This document shows, in pieces, positions 1-7,958 of a stretch of DNA of 22,639 nucleotides. The position numbers were made by a program, and so were the translations under genes. Under the pieces are notes generated by a model, which was not told the origin of the DNA, made no database searches, and worked only from the letters and a program-made list of their open reading frames with translations. Source of the DNA: Bacteroidales bacterium (GTDB lineage Bacteria > Bacteroidota > Bacteroidia > Bacteroidales > UBA932); assembly GCA_017461285.1 (NCBI GenBank), contig JAFTYS010000068.1:1-22639 (forward strand), read 5' to 3'. The first letter of the stretch is position 1. Each line of letters opens with the position of its first letter.

Positions 1-1125
1 CTGATCATTAAAATATCTGTTTGTGAGCCAATAGGAATATATCGGATCGGTCATGCATATCCTGCCGTTCACATTGGAAACTATTCCTCTTTCAAGAAGG
101 GCTGTCTTCGAACGAGATGCTGACGTAGCTGAAGTTATATGATGGCGGTGGAGCACTTCGGATGTGCTTATCACCGTCTCTCCGGCCATTACGGCATGGA
201 TGTAGCAAAGCTGCTGTCCGGTAAGGCTTTCGGTTATGTTCCTGAAGACCATATCCATCTGGTCCACAATGGTTTCAAAAGACTGGAGGACAACCTCACG
301 TGAACACACGACAGAAGTTCCCAGCCAGGAAATATGGGCAAGCTGCTTCGTATAGAAGGCATTGCCTTCGGCCTTGTCTATGATAAGTTCGGCTATGTCG
401 TCATCCAGGTACTTCGCACTGTCGGCAAATGTGTCGCGGAGCGACTTTACCATCTCACGCCGGCCGATCGGGCCGAGATCGATAACATCTCCGTACCTAT
501 AGAATACGGAAGAGGCCTTCAGGAATCCTTCGACCAGGGAAACCCGGCATCCGGATATGCAGTATGCAACGCCCGTATGCCTTTTCCATCTGTCCTTAAA
601 CCTGTCAAGCAGAGCTTCCGGGTCTGAAAAACGGCTGATCGCATGGAACTCATCCACGCATACCACCATTTTAATGCCTTTGTCCTTTGCAACAAGGTAA
701 GGAAGATCCAGAAGTTCATCCTGGTTTCTCCTTATCTCTTCCCAATCAAGATCCACAGAAAAAGTCCCAGAAGATCCGAAGGTCACCCTCGGTGAGGTAT
801 GTGGAAAATACTTTTCGACATTCTCGACCACATCGGTCCTGTTTCCGGATACAGACCTGAGGACTTCCTGGACAAACAGCTCATAAAACCTCTCTTCATT
901 CCTTACATTCGAAAGGTCGATACGGCAGAAACGAAGGGTCTTTTCCTTGTGGCATGCGTCCTTCGCAGCCCTTTGTACAAGGGACGACTTGCCCCATCCT
1001 TGAGGAGCTAAAACGGCTGTATTAGTAAGGAAAATGAAGTCGGAAGAAAGCCTTTTCACCTCCTCTTCACGGCCAACAAAGTGCTTTCCAACAGCTATCT
1101 TGCTATATTCGAATAGTTTAGACAT
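1..1125 (-). CDS. AAA/STAND-like ATP-binding protein, C-terminus cut by window edge
   Basis: The minus-strand frame is open from ATG at 1125 to the left edge with no stop, giving 375 residues. Near the N-terminus is VGREEEVKRL, then a P-loop APQGWGKSS (about residues 40-48; Ala replaces the usual first Gly), and a Walker-B-like strand MVVCVDEFH around residue 155. The C-terminal end (LLERGIVSNVNGR followed by MTDPIYSYWLTNRYF) looks like the winged-helix end typical of archaeal-type ATPase_2/COG1672 proteins. These are usually about 370-400 residues, so little is probably missing. The cellular role of the family is mostly unknown. It lies 79 nt downstream of mutS on the same strand but has its own promoter. 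Function beyond ATP binding is not inferred. Confidence 0.8.
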   Translation of the reverse strand, partial: MSKLFEYSKIAVGKHFVGREEEVKRLSSDFIFLTNTAVLAPQGWGKSSLVQRAAKDACHKEKTLRFCRIDLSNVRNEERFYELFVQEVLRSVSGNRTDVVENVEKYFPHTSPRVTFGSSGTFSVDLDWEEIRRNQDELLDLPYLVAKDKGIKMVVCVDEFHAISRFSDPEALLDRFKDRWKRHTGVAYCISGCRVSLVEGFLKASSVFYRYGDVIDLGPIGRREMVKSLRDTFADSAKYLDDDIAELIIDKAEGNAFYTKQLAHISWLGTSVVCSREVVLQSFETIVDQMDMVFRNITESLTGQQLCYIHAVMAGETVISTSEVLHRHHITSATSASRSKTALLERGIVSNVNGRICMTDPIYSYWLTNRYFNDQ

Positions 1126-1146
1126 TATAAAAGGTGTTATTTTCTA

Positions 1147-1178
1147 CAAATGTAATACAATTTATGTAATTACACAAA
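1147..1178 (-). promoter_or_regulatory. Promoter of the ATP-binding protein gene
   Basis: Read on the minus strand, TTTG (1178-1175) is followed after 20 nt by TACATTTG (1154-1147). This fits the Bacteroidota -33 TTTG / -7 TAnnTTTG promoter. Transcription should begin near 1140, a short distance upstream of the ATG at 1125. Confidence 0.65.
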
Positions 1179-1182
1179 TTGT
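1157..1182. promoter_or_regulatory. 26-bp near-perfect palindrome over the -33 region (operator candidate)
   Basis: Arms ACAATTT (1157-1163) and AAATTGT (1176-1182) flank the perfect 10-bp palindrome TGTAATTACA (1165-1174). Only the symmetric pair 1164/1175 fails to match, so 24 of 26 positions obey dyad symmetry. The site covers the promoter spacer and the -33 TTTG of the downstream ATPase gene, where a repressor would be expected to bind. No regulator gene lies next to it. Confidence 0.45.
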
Positions 1183-1204
1183 AAATCAAAATTTGTAAAA
1201 CACT

Positions 1205-3862
1205 TTAATTCAATCCCATTTTTTCCTTCATGCTTCTCAAAACATCGAACGCCTGGAGAGGGGTAAGGTTGTTAAGATCTACCGAATCGAGGTCTTCCTT
1301 GAGGGAAGAGAGCAGAGGATCTTCGAGCTGGAAGAATGACAGCTGGAGAGATCCGTCGCTCTCGACGCGGCCTTCCTTCACGTTGTGAGGCTTTACCATC
1401 TTCCTCTTGAGAGGGGCCTTTGCTGTACCGTCCTGAGCATCGTGACTCCCCGACTCCAGAGCGGCAAGGGTCTTCTCTGCCGACTCGAGCACCTGCTTCG
1501 GCATGCCGGCCATTCGCGCAACATGGAGACCGAAACTGTGAGCCACGCCTCCTTCCTTCAGCTTGCGGAGGAAGATGACATTCTTTCCGACCTCCTTTAC
1601 GGCGATATGGAAGTTCTTTACCCTGGCGTATATATTCTCAAGATCGTTCAGCTCATGGTAATGGGTGGCAAACAAGGTCTTGGCTCCGTCTCCGTACTCA
1701 TGGACATATTCTACGATGGCGCGTGCGATGGACATTCCGTCGTAAGTCGAGGTTCCGCGTCCTATCTCGTCCAGAAGGACAAGGGAACGGGAAGAAAGAT
1801 TGTGAAGGATCATCGAAGTCTCGAGCATCTCGACCATGAAGGTGGATTCTCCGCGTGAAATATTGTCTGATGCACCTACTCTGGTAAATATCTTGTCGCA
1901 ATATCCGAGTTCCGCAGACTCTGCAGGCACAAACGATCCCACCTGGGCCATCAGCACGATAAGTGCGGTCTGGCGCAGCAGGGCCGACTTACCGGCCATG
2001 TTCGGACCTGTAAGGATTATTATCTGCTGATTCTCATTGTCGAGGAAGATGTCATTCGGGACGAACTCCTCGCCGGCCGGCATCATCGTCTCGATGACCG
2101 GATGGCGGCCTTTCGTGATGACTATGGACTTGCCTTCGTTCATCTGCGGACGGCAGTAGCGGTTCGCTACAGCCAGGTCCGCAAATCCCGACAGGACATC
2201 AAGTCTAGCGAGTATGCGGCAGTTCTTCTGGATGGCGGAGATATTGGCCTGTATCTTCGAAACAAGTTCAGCATATATCTGGGTTTCAAGGAGATATATC
2301 CTTTCTTCCGCACCAAGTATCTTCTGTTCGTACTCCTTCAGTTCTTCGGTTATGTATCTTTCCGCGTTGACGAGAGTCTGCTTGCGTATCCATTCCTGCG
2401 GCACCTTGTCCTTATGGGCGTTTCGCACCTCGAGATAATATCCGAAGACCGAATTATAGCCGATCTTGAGGGAAGGAATGCCGGTTCTTTCCGTTTCGCG
2501 TTCCTGGATCTGGAGGAGATAATCCTTTCCGTTTCGTGCGATATTCCTGAGTTCATCAAGCTCGGCGGACACTCCGGAAGCGATCACATCTCCCTTTCCA
2601 ATTGCCGCAGCGGTCTCAGGATGCATGGTATGGGTCAGATAATCAACAAGTTCCCTGCAATCGGAAACAGAATTCATCATGCTTTCGAGCGCATCCACTC
2701 CCCTTCCCTTGCAAAGGTCCATGATCGGGCGGGTCTGGGAAAGTCCGCGGCGAAGCTGCATTACTTCTCTAGGCATTATCTTTCCGGCTGCAGCGCGGGC
2801 TATGATTCTTTCGAGATCCCCGATGTCTCCTACCATGGTCTGAAGACGTGTCAGATCATCCTGATTATCAACAAAATACTGAACTACAGAATGCCTGTCA
2901 TCAAGCTCGTTCAGATCCATGACCGGCATCGAAAGCCAGGTCCTGAGCATTCTGGCGCCCATAGGAGACGAGCATTTGTCCATGACTTCGACCAGCGAAG
3001 TTCCTTCCTTTCCTGCAGTCGAGGCAAAAATCTCGAGATTCCTGAATGTGAAACGGTCCATCCAGACGAAGGATCCCTCATCGATTCGCGAGATCGAGCA
3101 GATATTCGAAAGTCCGTAATGATGGGTCTGTTCAAGATATATGAGAAGTGCTCCGGCAGAAGTTATTCCGAGAGGAAAGCTGTCGATTGCGAAACCTTTG
3201 AGGGAGTCGACCTTGAGCTGGCGCTTCAGCTTTTCCACGGAATTGTCATAGATGAAGGCCCATTCCTCGAGGGTGGAGATGTAATGATGGTCTCCATAGC
3301 GCTCCCTGACGCCTTTTTCATATCCCCTCGGAACCAGAAGCTCCTTGGGAGCGAACGAACTCAAAAGCGTGCCGATATAGTCCAGGGAGCCTTCGGCGAC
3401 CTGGAAAGTGCCGGTAGAGACATCCAGAAAGGCGGCTCCGCACCTTTCCTTATGGAATGTCAGACCAGCAATGTAATTATGTTCCTTCTGGTCGAGAAGC
3501 TGATCATGGAAGGCAACGCCCGGGGTGACAAGCTCGGTAACGCCTCTCTTCACTATGTTCTTTGTCAGCTTGGGATCCTCCAGCTGGTCACAGACAGCAA
3601 CCTTATAGCCGGCACGTACAAGCCTCGGAAGATACGTCTCAAGGGAATGGTGGGGAAATCCAGCCATAGGGATGGCGCCGGGAGTGGCGCTGGAACGCTT
3701 TGTAAGCACGATTCCAAGCACTTTGCTCGCAATAAGGGCATCATCGCCGTATGTCTCGTAGAAGTCACCGCATCTGAAAAGCAATACCGCTTCAGGATAG
3801 TCAGCCTTGAACGAAAAGAACTGCTTCATCATCGGTGTTTCCGTCTGTTTTTTCTCTGCCAT
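1205..3862 (-). CDS. mutS: DNA mismatch repair protein MutS
   Basis: This protein recognises mismatches and small loops and recruits MutL with ATP-driven clamp formation. From ATG 3862 it is 885 residues, close to the usual 850-880. The mismatch-binding Phe-x-Glu motif is F34-Y35-E36 in GDFYETYGDDA. The C-terminal ATPase has Walker A GPNMAGKSALLRQ (about 617-629), Walker B LVLLDEIGRGTSTYDG (about residue 690-705) and FATHYHEL. Walker A carries Ala where many MutS have Gly (GPNMGGKST), with the Lys-Ser kept. The frame extends upstream to a TTG at 3886, but that codon overlaps the -7 box, so ATG 3862 is preferred. mutL is not adjacent. It is divergent from the glycosyltransferase gene. Confidence 0.97.
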   Translation of the reverse strand: MAEKKQTETPMMKQFFSFKADYPEAVLLFRCGDFYETYGDDALIASKVLGIVLTKRSSATPGAIPMAGFPHHSLETYLPRLVRAGYKVAVCDQLEDPKLTKNIVKRGVTELVTPGVAFHDQLLDQKEHNYIAGLTFHKERCGAAFLDVSTGTFQVAEGSLDYIGTLLSSFAPKELLVPRGYEKGVRERYGDHHYISTLEEWAFIYDNSVEKLKRQLKVDSLKGFAIDSFPLGITSAGALLIYLEQTHHYGLSNICSISRIDEGSFVWMDRFTFRNLEIFASTAGKEGTSLVEVMDKCSSPMGARMLRTWLSMPVMDLNELDDRHSVVQYFVDNQDDLTRLQTMVGDIGDLERIIARAAAGKIMPREVMQLRRGLSQTRPIMDLCKGRGVDALESMMNSVSDCRELVDYLTHTMHPETAAAIGKGDVIASGVSAELDELRNIARNGKDYLLQIQERETERTGIPSLKIGYNSVFGYYLEVRNAHKDKVPQEWIRKQTLVNAERYITEELKEYEQKILGAEERIYLLETQIYAELVSKIQANISAIQKNCRILARLDVLSGFADLAVANRYCRPQMNEGKSIVITKGRHPVIETMMPAGEEFVPNDIFLDNENQQIIILTGPNMAGKSALLRQTALIVLMAQVGSFVPAESAELGYCDKIFTRVGASDNISRGESTFMVEMLETSMILHNLSSRSLVLLDEIGRGTSTYDGMSIARAIVEYVHEYGDGAKTLFATHYHELNDLENIYARVKNFHIAVKEVGKNVIFLRKLKEGGVAHSFGLHVARMAGMPKQVLESAEKTLAALESGSHDAQDGTAKAPLKRKMVKPHNVKEGRVESDGSLQLSFFQLEDPLLSSLKEDLDSVDLNNLTPLQAFDVLRSMKEKMGLN

Positions 3863-3883
3863 ATCTATTGGTATATATCTTGG

Positions 3884-3891
3884 CAAAATTA
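3884..3891 (-). promoter_or_regulatory. mutS promoter, -7 element
   Basis: TAATTTTG on the minus strand (3891-3884) matches TAnnTTTG. The start codon at 3862 lies about 20 nt downstream, giving a short 5' leader. Upstream is an A/T run without a clear TTTG. Its -33 region overlaps that of the divergent glycosyltransferase promoter. Confidence 0.55.
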
Positions 3892-3919
3892 CCTTTTTTT
3901 ATTTAAAAATAAAAACGCG

Positions 3920-3927
3920 TATATTTG
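3920..3927 (+). promoter_or_regulatory. Glycosyltransferase-yfhO promoter, -7 element
   Basis: TATATTTG at 3920-3927 matches TAnnTTTG. The ATG at 3934 begins only 6 nt after the box, so the transcript would start at or within a few bases of the initiation codon. The -33 region is a T-rich run at about 3893-3903 without a perfect TTTG. Confidence 0.55.
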
Positions 3928-3933
3928 TACGAT

Positions 3934-5271
3934 ATGAAACGGGTGCTTATCATAACGTATTATTGGCCGCCAACCGGAGGCTCGGGAGTGCAGAGATGGG
4001 TGAAATTCGCAAAATATCTTCCGTCCGAAGGCTGGGAGCCGGTGATCTATACTCCGGAAAATCCGGAGCAGCTCGCCATCGACCATTCCCTGGAGGCCGA
4101 GATTCCGGAAGGAACAGAAGTCATAAAGACCCGTATAACAGAGCCTTACAAGCTGTACAAGAAATTCCTGCGCCGTTCCGGCCACAGCAAGGAAGCTGTG
4201 GAGGTCAATCCGGTAAATGCACAGAACAAATCCTTCGCACAGAAGGCCGCGATGTGGGTCAGGGGAAACCTTTTCCGTCCGGATCCCCGCTGTCTCTGGA
4301 TAAACCCGTCGGTAAGGTATCTGAAGAAATATCTTGAAGACCATCCAGTCGACCTTATAGTCAGCACAGGACCTCCGCAGTCCATGCATCTGATCGGCAG
4401 AAAGCTGGCGCAGCAGACCGGACTGCCGTGGATTGCCGATTTCCGTGACCCATGGACCAAGATATTCTATTTCAAGCATTTGTCCATGACGAAGGCGACG
4501 GAAAGATGGCATCAGAAGATGGAAAAGGCAGTTCTGGACGATGCCGATGCCGTGGTGGCGGTATCCCCTCTTGTGCAGCAGGAATTCCAGGCAATGACCC
4601 GAACTCCGGTCGAACTCATCACAAACGGATACGACGAATGTGACTTTCCGGAAGGAAGGGACAAGGATGCAGCCGGAGGCGAAGACAAGGATTTCATAAT
4701 AACCCACACAGGACTTTTTGCCGCTGACGGCAACCCTACCGTCCTTTGGGACGTGCTTTCAGAAAAAAGCAGAAAGGACGAATATTTCAGAAAAGCACTG
4801 AAAATCAAGCTTATAGGAAAGACTGACGCTCAGGTTCTTGAATCAATTGAAGAGGCAGGGCTCAAAGAAAATCTTGAAGATCTGGGATATCAGAAACATT
4901 CTGTAGCAGTCCAGGCACAGAGGAAGGCCTCGGTTCTTATCCTTCCTTTAAGGAAAGAACCGGAGTATAAGGCCGTACTGCCTGGAAAGCTGTTCGAATA
5001 TCTGGCTTCCTGCAGACCAGTGATGGGAATAGGGCAGCCGGACGGAGCAATGTCCATGATTCTCGACAAGACAAATACCGGTGCTGTCTATGACTGGGAA
5101 GACAGCATATCCATGAAAAAATATATTGATGACTGCTGGAAGGCGCATCTGAGCGGAAATCTCATCATTAAGGATGGGGATATTTCCGTATTCACCCGTC
5201 GAAACCTGACTCATCAGATGGTGGAACTCTTCAATAAAGTCATCGAAAGTACATCGTCCGGAAATAAATAG
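3934..5271 (+). CDS. GT4-like (GT-B fold) glycosyltransferase
   Basis: The product is 445 residues from ATG 3934; an in-frame TTG at 3925 lies inside the promoter box and is rejected. The N-terminus RVLIITYYWPPTGGSGVQRW has the glycine-rich loop of the GT-B acceptor domain. DLIVSTGPPQSMHLIG and PWIADFRDPW are typical of this glycosyltransferase group. The C-terminal donor domain contains ILPLRKEPEYKAVLPGKLFE followed by YLASCRPVMG, the conserved E..K.FEYLA region of family-4-like enzymes. No membrane segment is seen, so it is probably cytosolic or membrane-associated, transferring a sugar from a nucleotide donor to a glycan precursor. The substrate cannot be read from the sequence. It lies 29 nt upstream of yfhO and is probably co-transcribed with it. 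Confidence 0.88.
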   Translation: MKRVLIITYYWPPTGGSGVQRWVKFAKYLPSEGWEPVIYTPENPEQLAIDHSLEAEIPEGTEVIKTRITEPYKLYKKFLRRSGHSKEAVEVNPVNAQNKSFAQKAAMWVRGNLFRPDPRCLWINPSVRYLKKYLEDHPVDLIVSTGPPQSMHLIGRKLAQQTGLPWIADFRDPWTKIFYFKHLSMTKATERWHQKMEKAVLDDADAVVAVSPLVQQEFQAMTRTPVELITNGYDECDFPEGRDKDAAGGEDKDFIITHTGLFAADGNPTVLWDVLSEKSRKDEYFRKALKIKLIGKTDAQVLESIEEAGLKENLEDLGYQKHSVAVQAQRKASVLILPLRKEPEYKAVLPGKLFEYLASCRPVMGIGQPDGAMSMILDKTNTGAVYDWEDSISMKKYIDDCWKAHLSGNLIIKDGDISVFTRRNLTHQMVELFNKVIESTSSGNK

Positions 5272-5300
5272 GATTCTCCGGACAAAACGAATGAATTGAT

Positions 5301-7958
5301 ATGAATAAGGAACTCTTGAAGAAAATTCTGATTTACGCAGGCATAATCCTGCTTTTTGCCGTAATCGCTTACGGATTCGTACCACAGGTTTTAAGCGGTA
5401 AGATAGTGAATCAGAGCGACATATCTTCATGGAAAGGTATGGCAAACGAAGCCATGACCCATAACGCGGCCCACCCTGAAGATCCGACCGCATGGACAAA
5501 CTCGATGTTCGGAGGAATGCCGACGACTGCGACGATTGACGATTTCCACGGGGACTGGACCGATTATATATACGACCTTCTCCTTACCGGACGAAGGCCG
5601 GCGACCTATCTGTTCCTTACCCTTGTGGGAGCATTCCTGCTGATGCTTTCAATGGGCATGAACGGAATAGTGGCGGTAGCTGGAGCTATTGCCGTGGCCT
5701 TCTGTTCGTACAATATGCAGATCATCCAGGTGGGACATAACACGAAGATGCAGGCCATAGCCTATTTCCCATGGGTGCTTGCCGGGGTCATCTACACCTA
5801 TCGGGCAGCATTGAGGGCCGTTGAAGGCCAGAAATGGCTGCCGAAGACCATCCTGGGCGCAACCCTTTTCGCTTTTGCCCTCAGCATGCAGATCAAGGCG
5901 AACCATGTCCAGATAACTTATTATCTGGCCATCGTCATATTCGTCTATGCAATAGCTCTGCTCATAAGCCTCTGCATCGACAAGGAGAAGAGGAGCAGGC
6001 TCGGACGTTTCTTCGCGGCATCCGCCCTTCTGCTCGTTATCGGCTGCATAGGAATAGCGACCAATGCAAACAAGCTCATCCCGACATACGAATACACTCC
6101 TTATACGATGCGCGGAGGTTCGGAACTGTCCGGAAGCGGAGACGGACACAACGCCAAAGGTCTGGACCTGAACTACGCGACAGCATGGTCATATGGAATC
6201 GAAGAAATGCCTAACCTGCTGATTCCCAACTTCAACGGCGGTTCTTCGGCAGGCCCTCTCGACATGGATTCCGAAACCGGAAAGCTGCTTAAAAGGGCAG
6301 GACAGCCGAATCTGCGCCAGACGCTGAAGGCTATGCCTCTGTACTGGGGACCGCAGCCTTTCACCGCAGGCCCTATGTACATGGGAGCGATTTCAGTCTT
6401 TCTTTTCGTGCTCGGTCTCTGCCTCATAAAGGGACGGGAGAAATGGTGGATCGTAGTCTCTACCGTGATAGCCATCCTTCTTGCATGGGGAAGCCATTTC
6501 ATGTGGTTCACAAGGCTCTGGTTCGACTATGCGCCGTTCTATAACAAGTTCAGGACGGTTTCGATGGCGCTCATCGTGCTCCAGGTCACGCTTCCTCTGC
6601 TGGGATTCTATGCTCTCGACAAGATCGTAAAGGAGAAATTCGACAAAAAGACGTTCATGAAGGCCGGATACATAGCTTACGGCATTACAGCGGGATTCTG
6701 CCTGCTTTGCGTGCTTATCCCGGGCATAGCCGGAACATTTACCGGATCAGTGGACGCCGGACAGCCTGAAATACTTATAGATGCATTGGCGGCAGACAGA
6801 AGAATGCTTCTTGTAAAGGATGCACTCCGCTCGCTGGTTCTGATCACAGTCGTATTCGCCCTGCTGATCTGGGCTTTCCGCCTTCCGAAACGCGACGCTG
6901 TCGGTCCGGAAGGTTCATTCGCCAGAAAAGCAAGGATGACAATGGTCGCATTCGCCATGATCTTCCTTGTCTGGATAGACCTGGTTTCTGTCGGAAAACG
7001 TTACCTCAACAAGAGCCATTTCATTACTCCAAAGGACTTTACGGCACAGTATGAACTCCGTCCAGTGGACAAGATCATCCTTGAAGACCCTGATCCGGAC
7101 TACCGTGTCCTGGACATAAGCGTCAACACTTTCAACAGTTCGATCCCGAGCTACCACCACAAGACCATAGGCGGCTACAGCCCGGTAAAGCTTCAGCGTT
7201 ATCAGGACCTTATCGAAAGGTACATAACTCCGGAAATCTACGATATCTATGATGTTGTGAATGCTGCGGAAACGGTCACAGAAGTTTCGGAGAATCTTCC
7301 GGAGCTGAAGGTTGTCTCGATGCTTAACGGCAGATACATCATTCTCGGAGGGGAATATCCTCCTGTCGTCAATCCACATGCATATGGAAATGCATGGTTC
7401 GTATCTTCGGCCGTACCGGCATCGACTCCAGACGAGGAAATTGCGCTTCTCGCTTCCACCGATCTGCGGGACGTTGCTGTCATCGGGGCTGATTTTGACG
7501 ATGCATTTGAGCTCATTTCCGGCAGTTCTGTCCTCCGGTCGCAGGACGGAGAACCGGCATCAATCGTGCTTACACACTACGCTCCTAATGAGCTGCGGTA
7601 CAGCTATAAGACTGATACTGAACGTGCTGCTATATTCAGCGAAATCTATTATCCGAAAGGATGGAAGGCATGGATCGAGCCGGCAGGTAAATACGGGGAG
7701 GTCCGCAACGGGCATTATCAGCCGACAGAAGATGCGCGCACAGCCGACATCTTCCGTGCCGACTGGATGCTTCGAGGAGTCATCGTTCCTGAAGGAGAAG
7801 GCCAGATCATAATGCGTTTCGAGCCGGATTCCTACCAGCTTGGAGAGAACGTATCACGCGCATCTTCAATCGCCCTCATCCTCCTTCTGCTGGCATCCAT
7901 AACCGGAGTAATCATATCTAAAGAGAAAAAGGACTCTGACGTACCTCAACTGGACTAA
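5301..7958 (+). CDS. YfhO-family polytopic membrane protein
   Basis: This is an 885-residue integral membrane protein. TM1 is about residues 8-31 (LLKKILIYAGIILLFAVIAY). It is followed by a luminal-type loop with ISSWKGMANEA and NSMFGGMPTT, then about eleven more hydrophobic segments to residue about 570. A soluble domain of about 280 residues (570-850) follows, and a last TM near the C-terminus (SIALILLLLASITGVIIS). This matches the YfhO family (PF09586), which in Firmicutes is linked to glycosylation of cell-wall polymers and is widespread in Bacteroidota. With the adjacent glycosyltransferase, a role in surface glycan assembly is likely but inferred. The stop codon overlaps the stop of the convergent transporter by 4 bp. 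Confidence 0.88.
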   Translation: MNKELLKKILIYAGIILLFAVIAYGFVPQVLSGKIVNQSDISSWKGMANEAMTHNAAHPEDPTAWTNSMFGGMPTTATIDDFHGDWTDYIYDLLLTGRRPATYLFLTLVGAFLLMLSMGMNGIVAVAGAIAVAFCSYNMQIIQVGHNTKMQAIAYFPWVLAGVIYTYRAALRAVEGQKWLPKTILGATLFAFALSMQIKANHVQITYYLAIVIFVYAIALLISLCIDKEKRSRLGRFFAASALLLVIGCIGIATNANKLIPTYEYTPYTMRGGSELSGSGDGHNAKGLDLNYATAWSYGIEEMPNLLIPNFNGGSSAGPLDMDSETGKLLKRAGQPNLRQTLKAMPLYWGPQPFTAGPMYMGAISVFLFVLGLCLIKGREKWWIVVSTVIAILLAWGSHFMWFTRLWFDYAPFYNKFRTVSMALIVLQVTLPLLGFYALDKIVKEKFDKKTFMKAGYIAYGITAGFCLLCVLIPGIAGTFTGSVDAGQPEILIDALAADRRMLLVKDALRSLVLITVVFALLIWAFRLPKRDAVGPEGSFARKARMTMVAFAMIFLVWIDLVSVGKRYLNKSHFITPKDFTAQYELRPVDKIILEDPDPDYRVLDISVNTFNSSIPSYHHKTIGGYSPVKLQRYQDLIERYITPEIYDIYDVVNAAETVTEVSENLPELKVVSMLNGRYIILGGEYPPVVNPHAYGNAWFVSSAVPASTPDEEIALLASTDLRDVAVIGADFDDAFELISGSSVLRSQDGEPASIVLTHYAPNELRYSYKTDTERAAIFSEIYYPKGWKAWIEPAGKYGEVRNGHYQPTEDARTADIFRADWMLRGVIVPEGEGQIIMRFEPDSYQLGENVSRASSIALILLLLASITGVIISKEKKDSDVPQLD

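Noticed and set aside
293..308. CACGTG-containing sequence considered as another parS site
   Set aside because: It lacks the symmetric GTT/AAC arms on both sides and lies in the ATPase coding frame.
3863..3886. TTG start giving MutS eight extra N-terminal residues
   Set aside because: The TTG overlaps the TAATTTTG promoter box, and the ATG at 3862 gives the normal N-terminus just before the FYE motif.
2102..3937. 611-codon open frame on the plus strand opposite mutS
   Set aside because: Its translation shows no family motif, it lies wholly antisense to a clear mutS, and long antisense frames are common under biased codon use.
3889..4707. 272-codon minus-strand frame opposite the glycosyltransferase gene
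   Set aside because: No recognisable motif, and it runs through the mutS/glycosyltransferase promoter region and a well-supported gene on the other strand.
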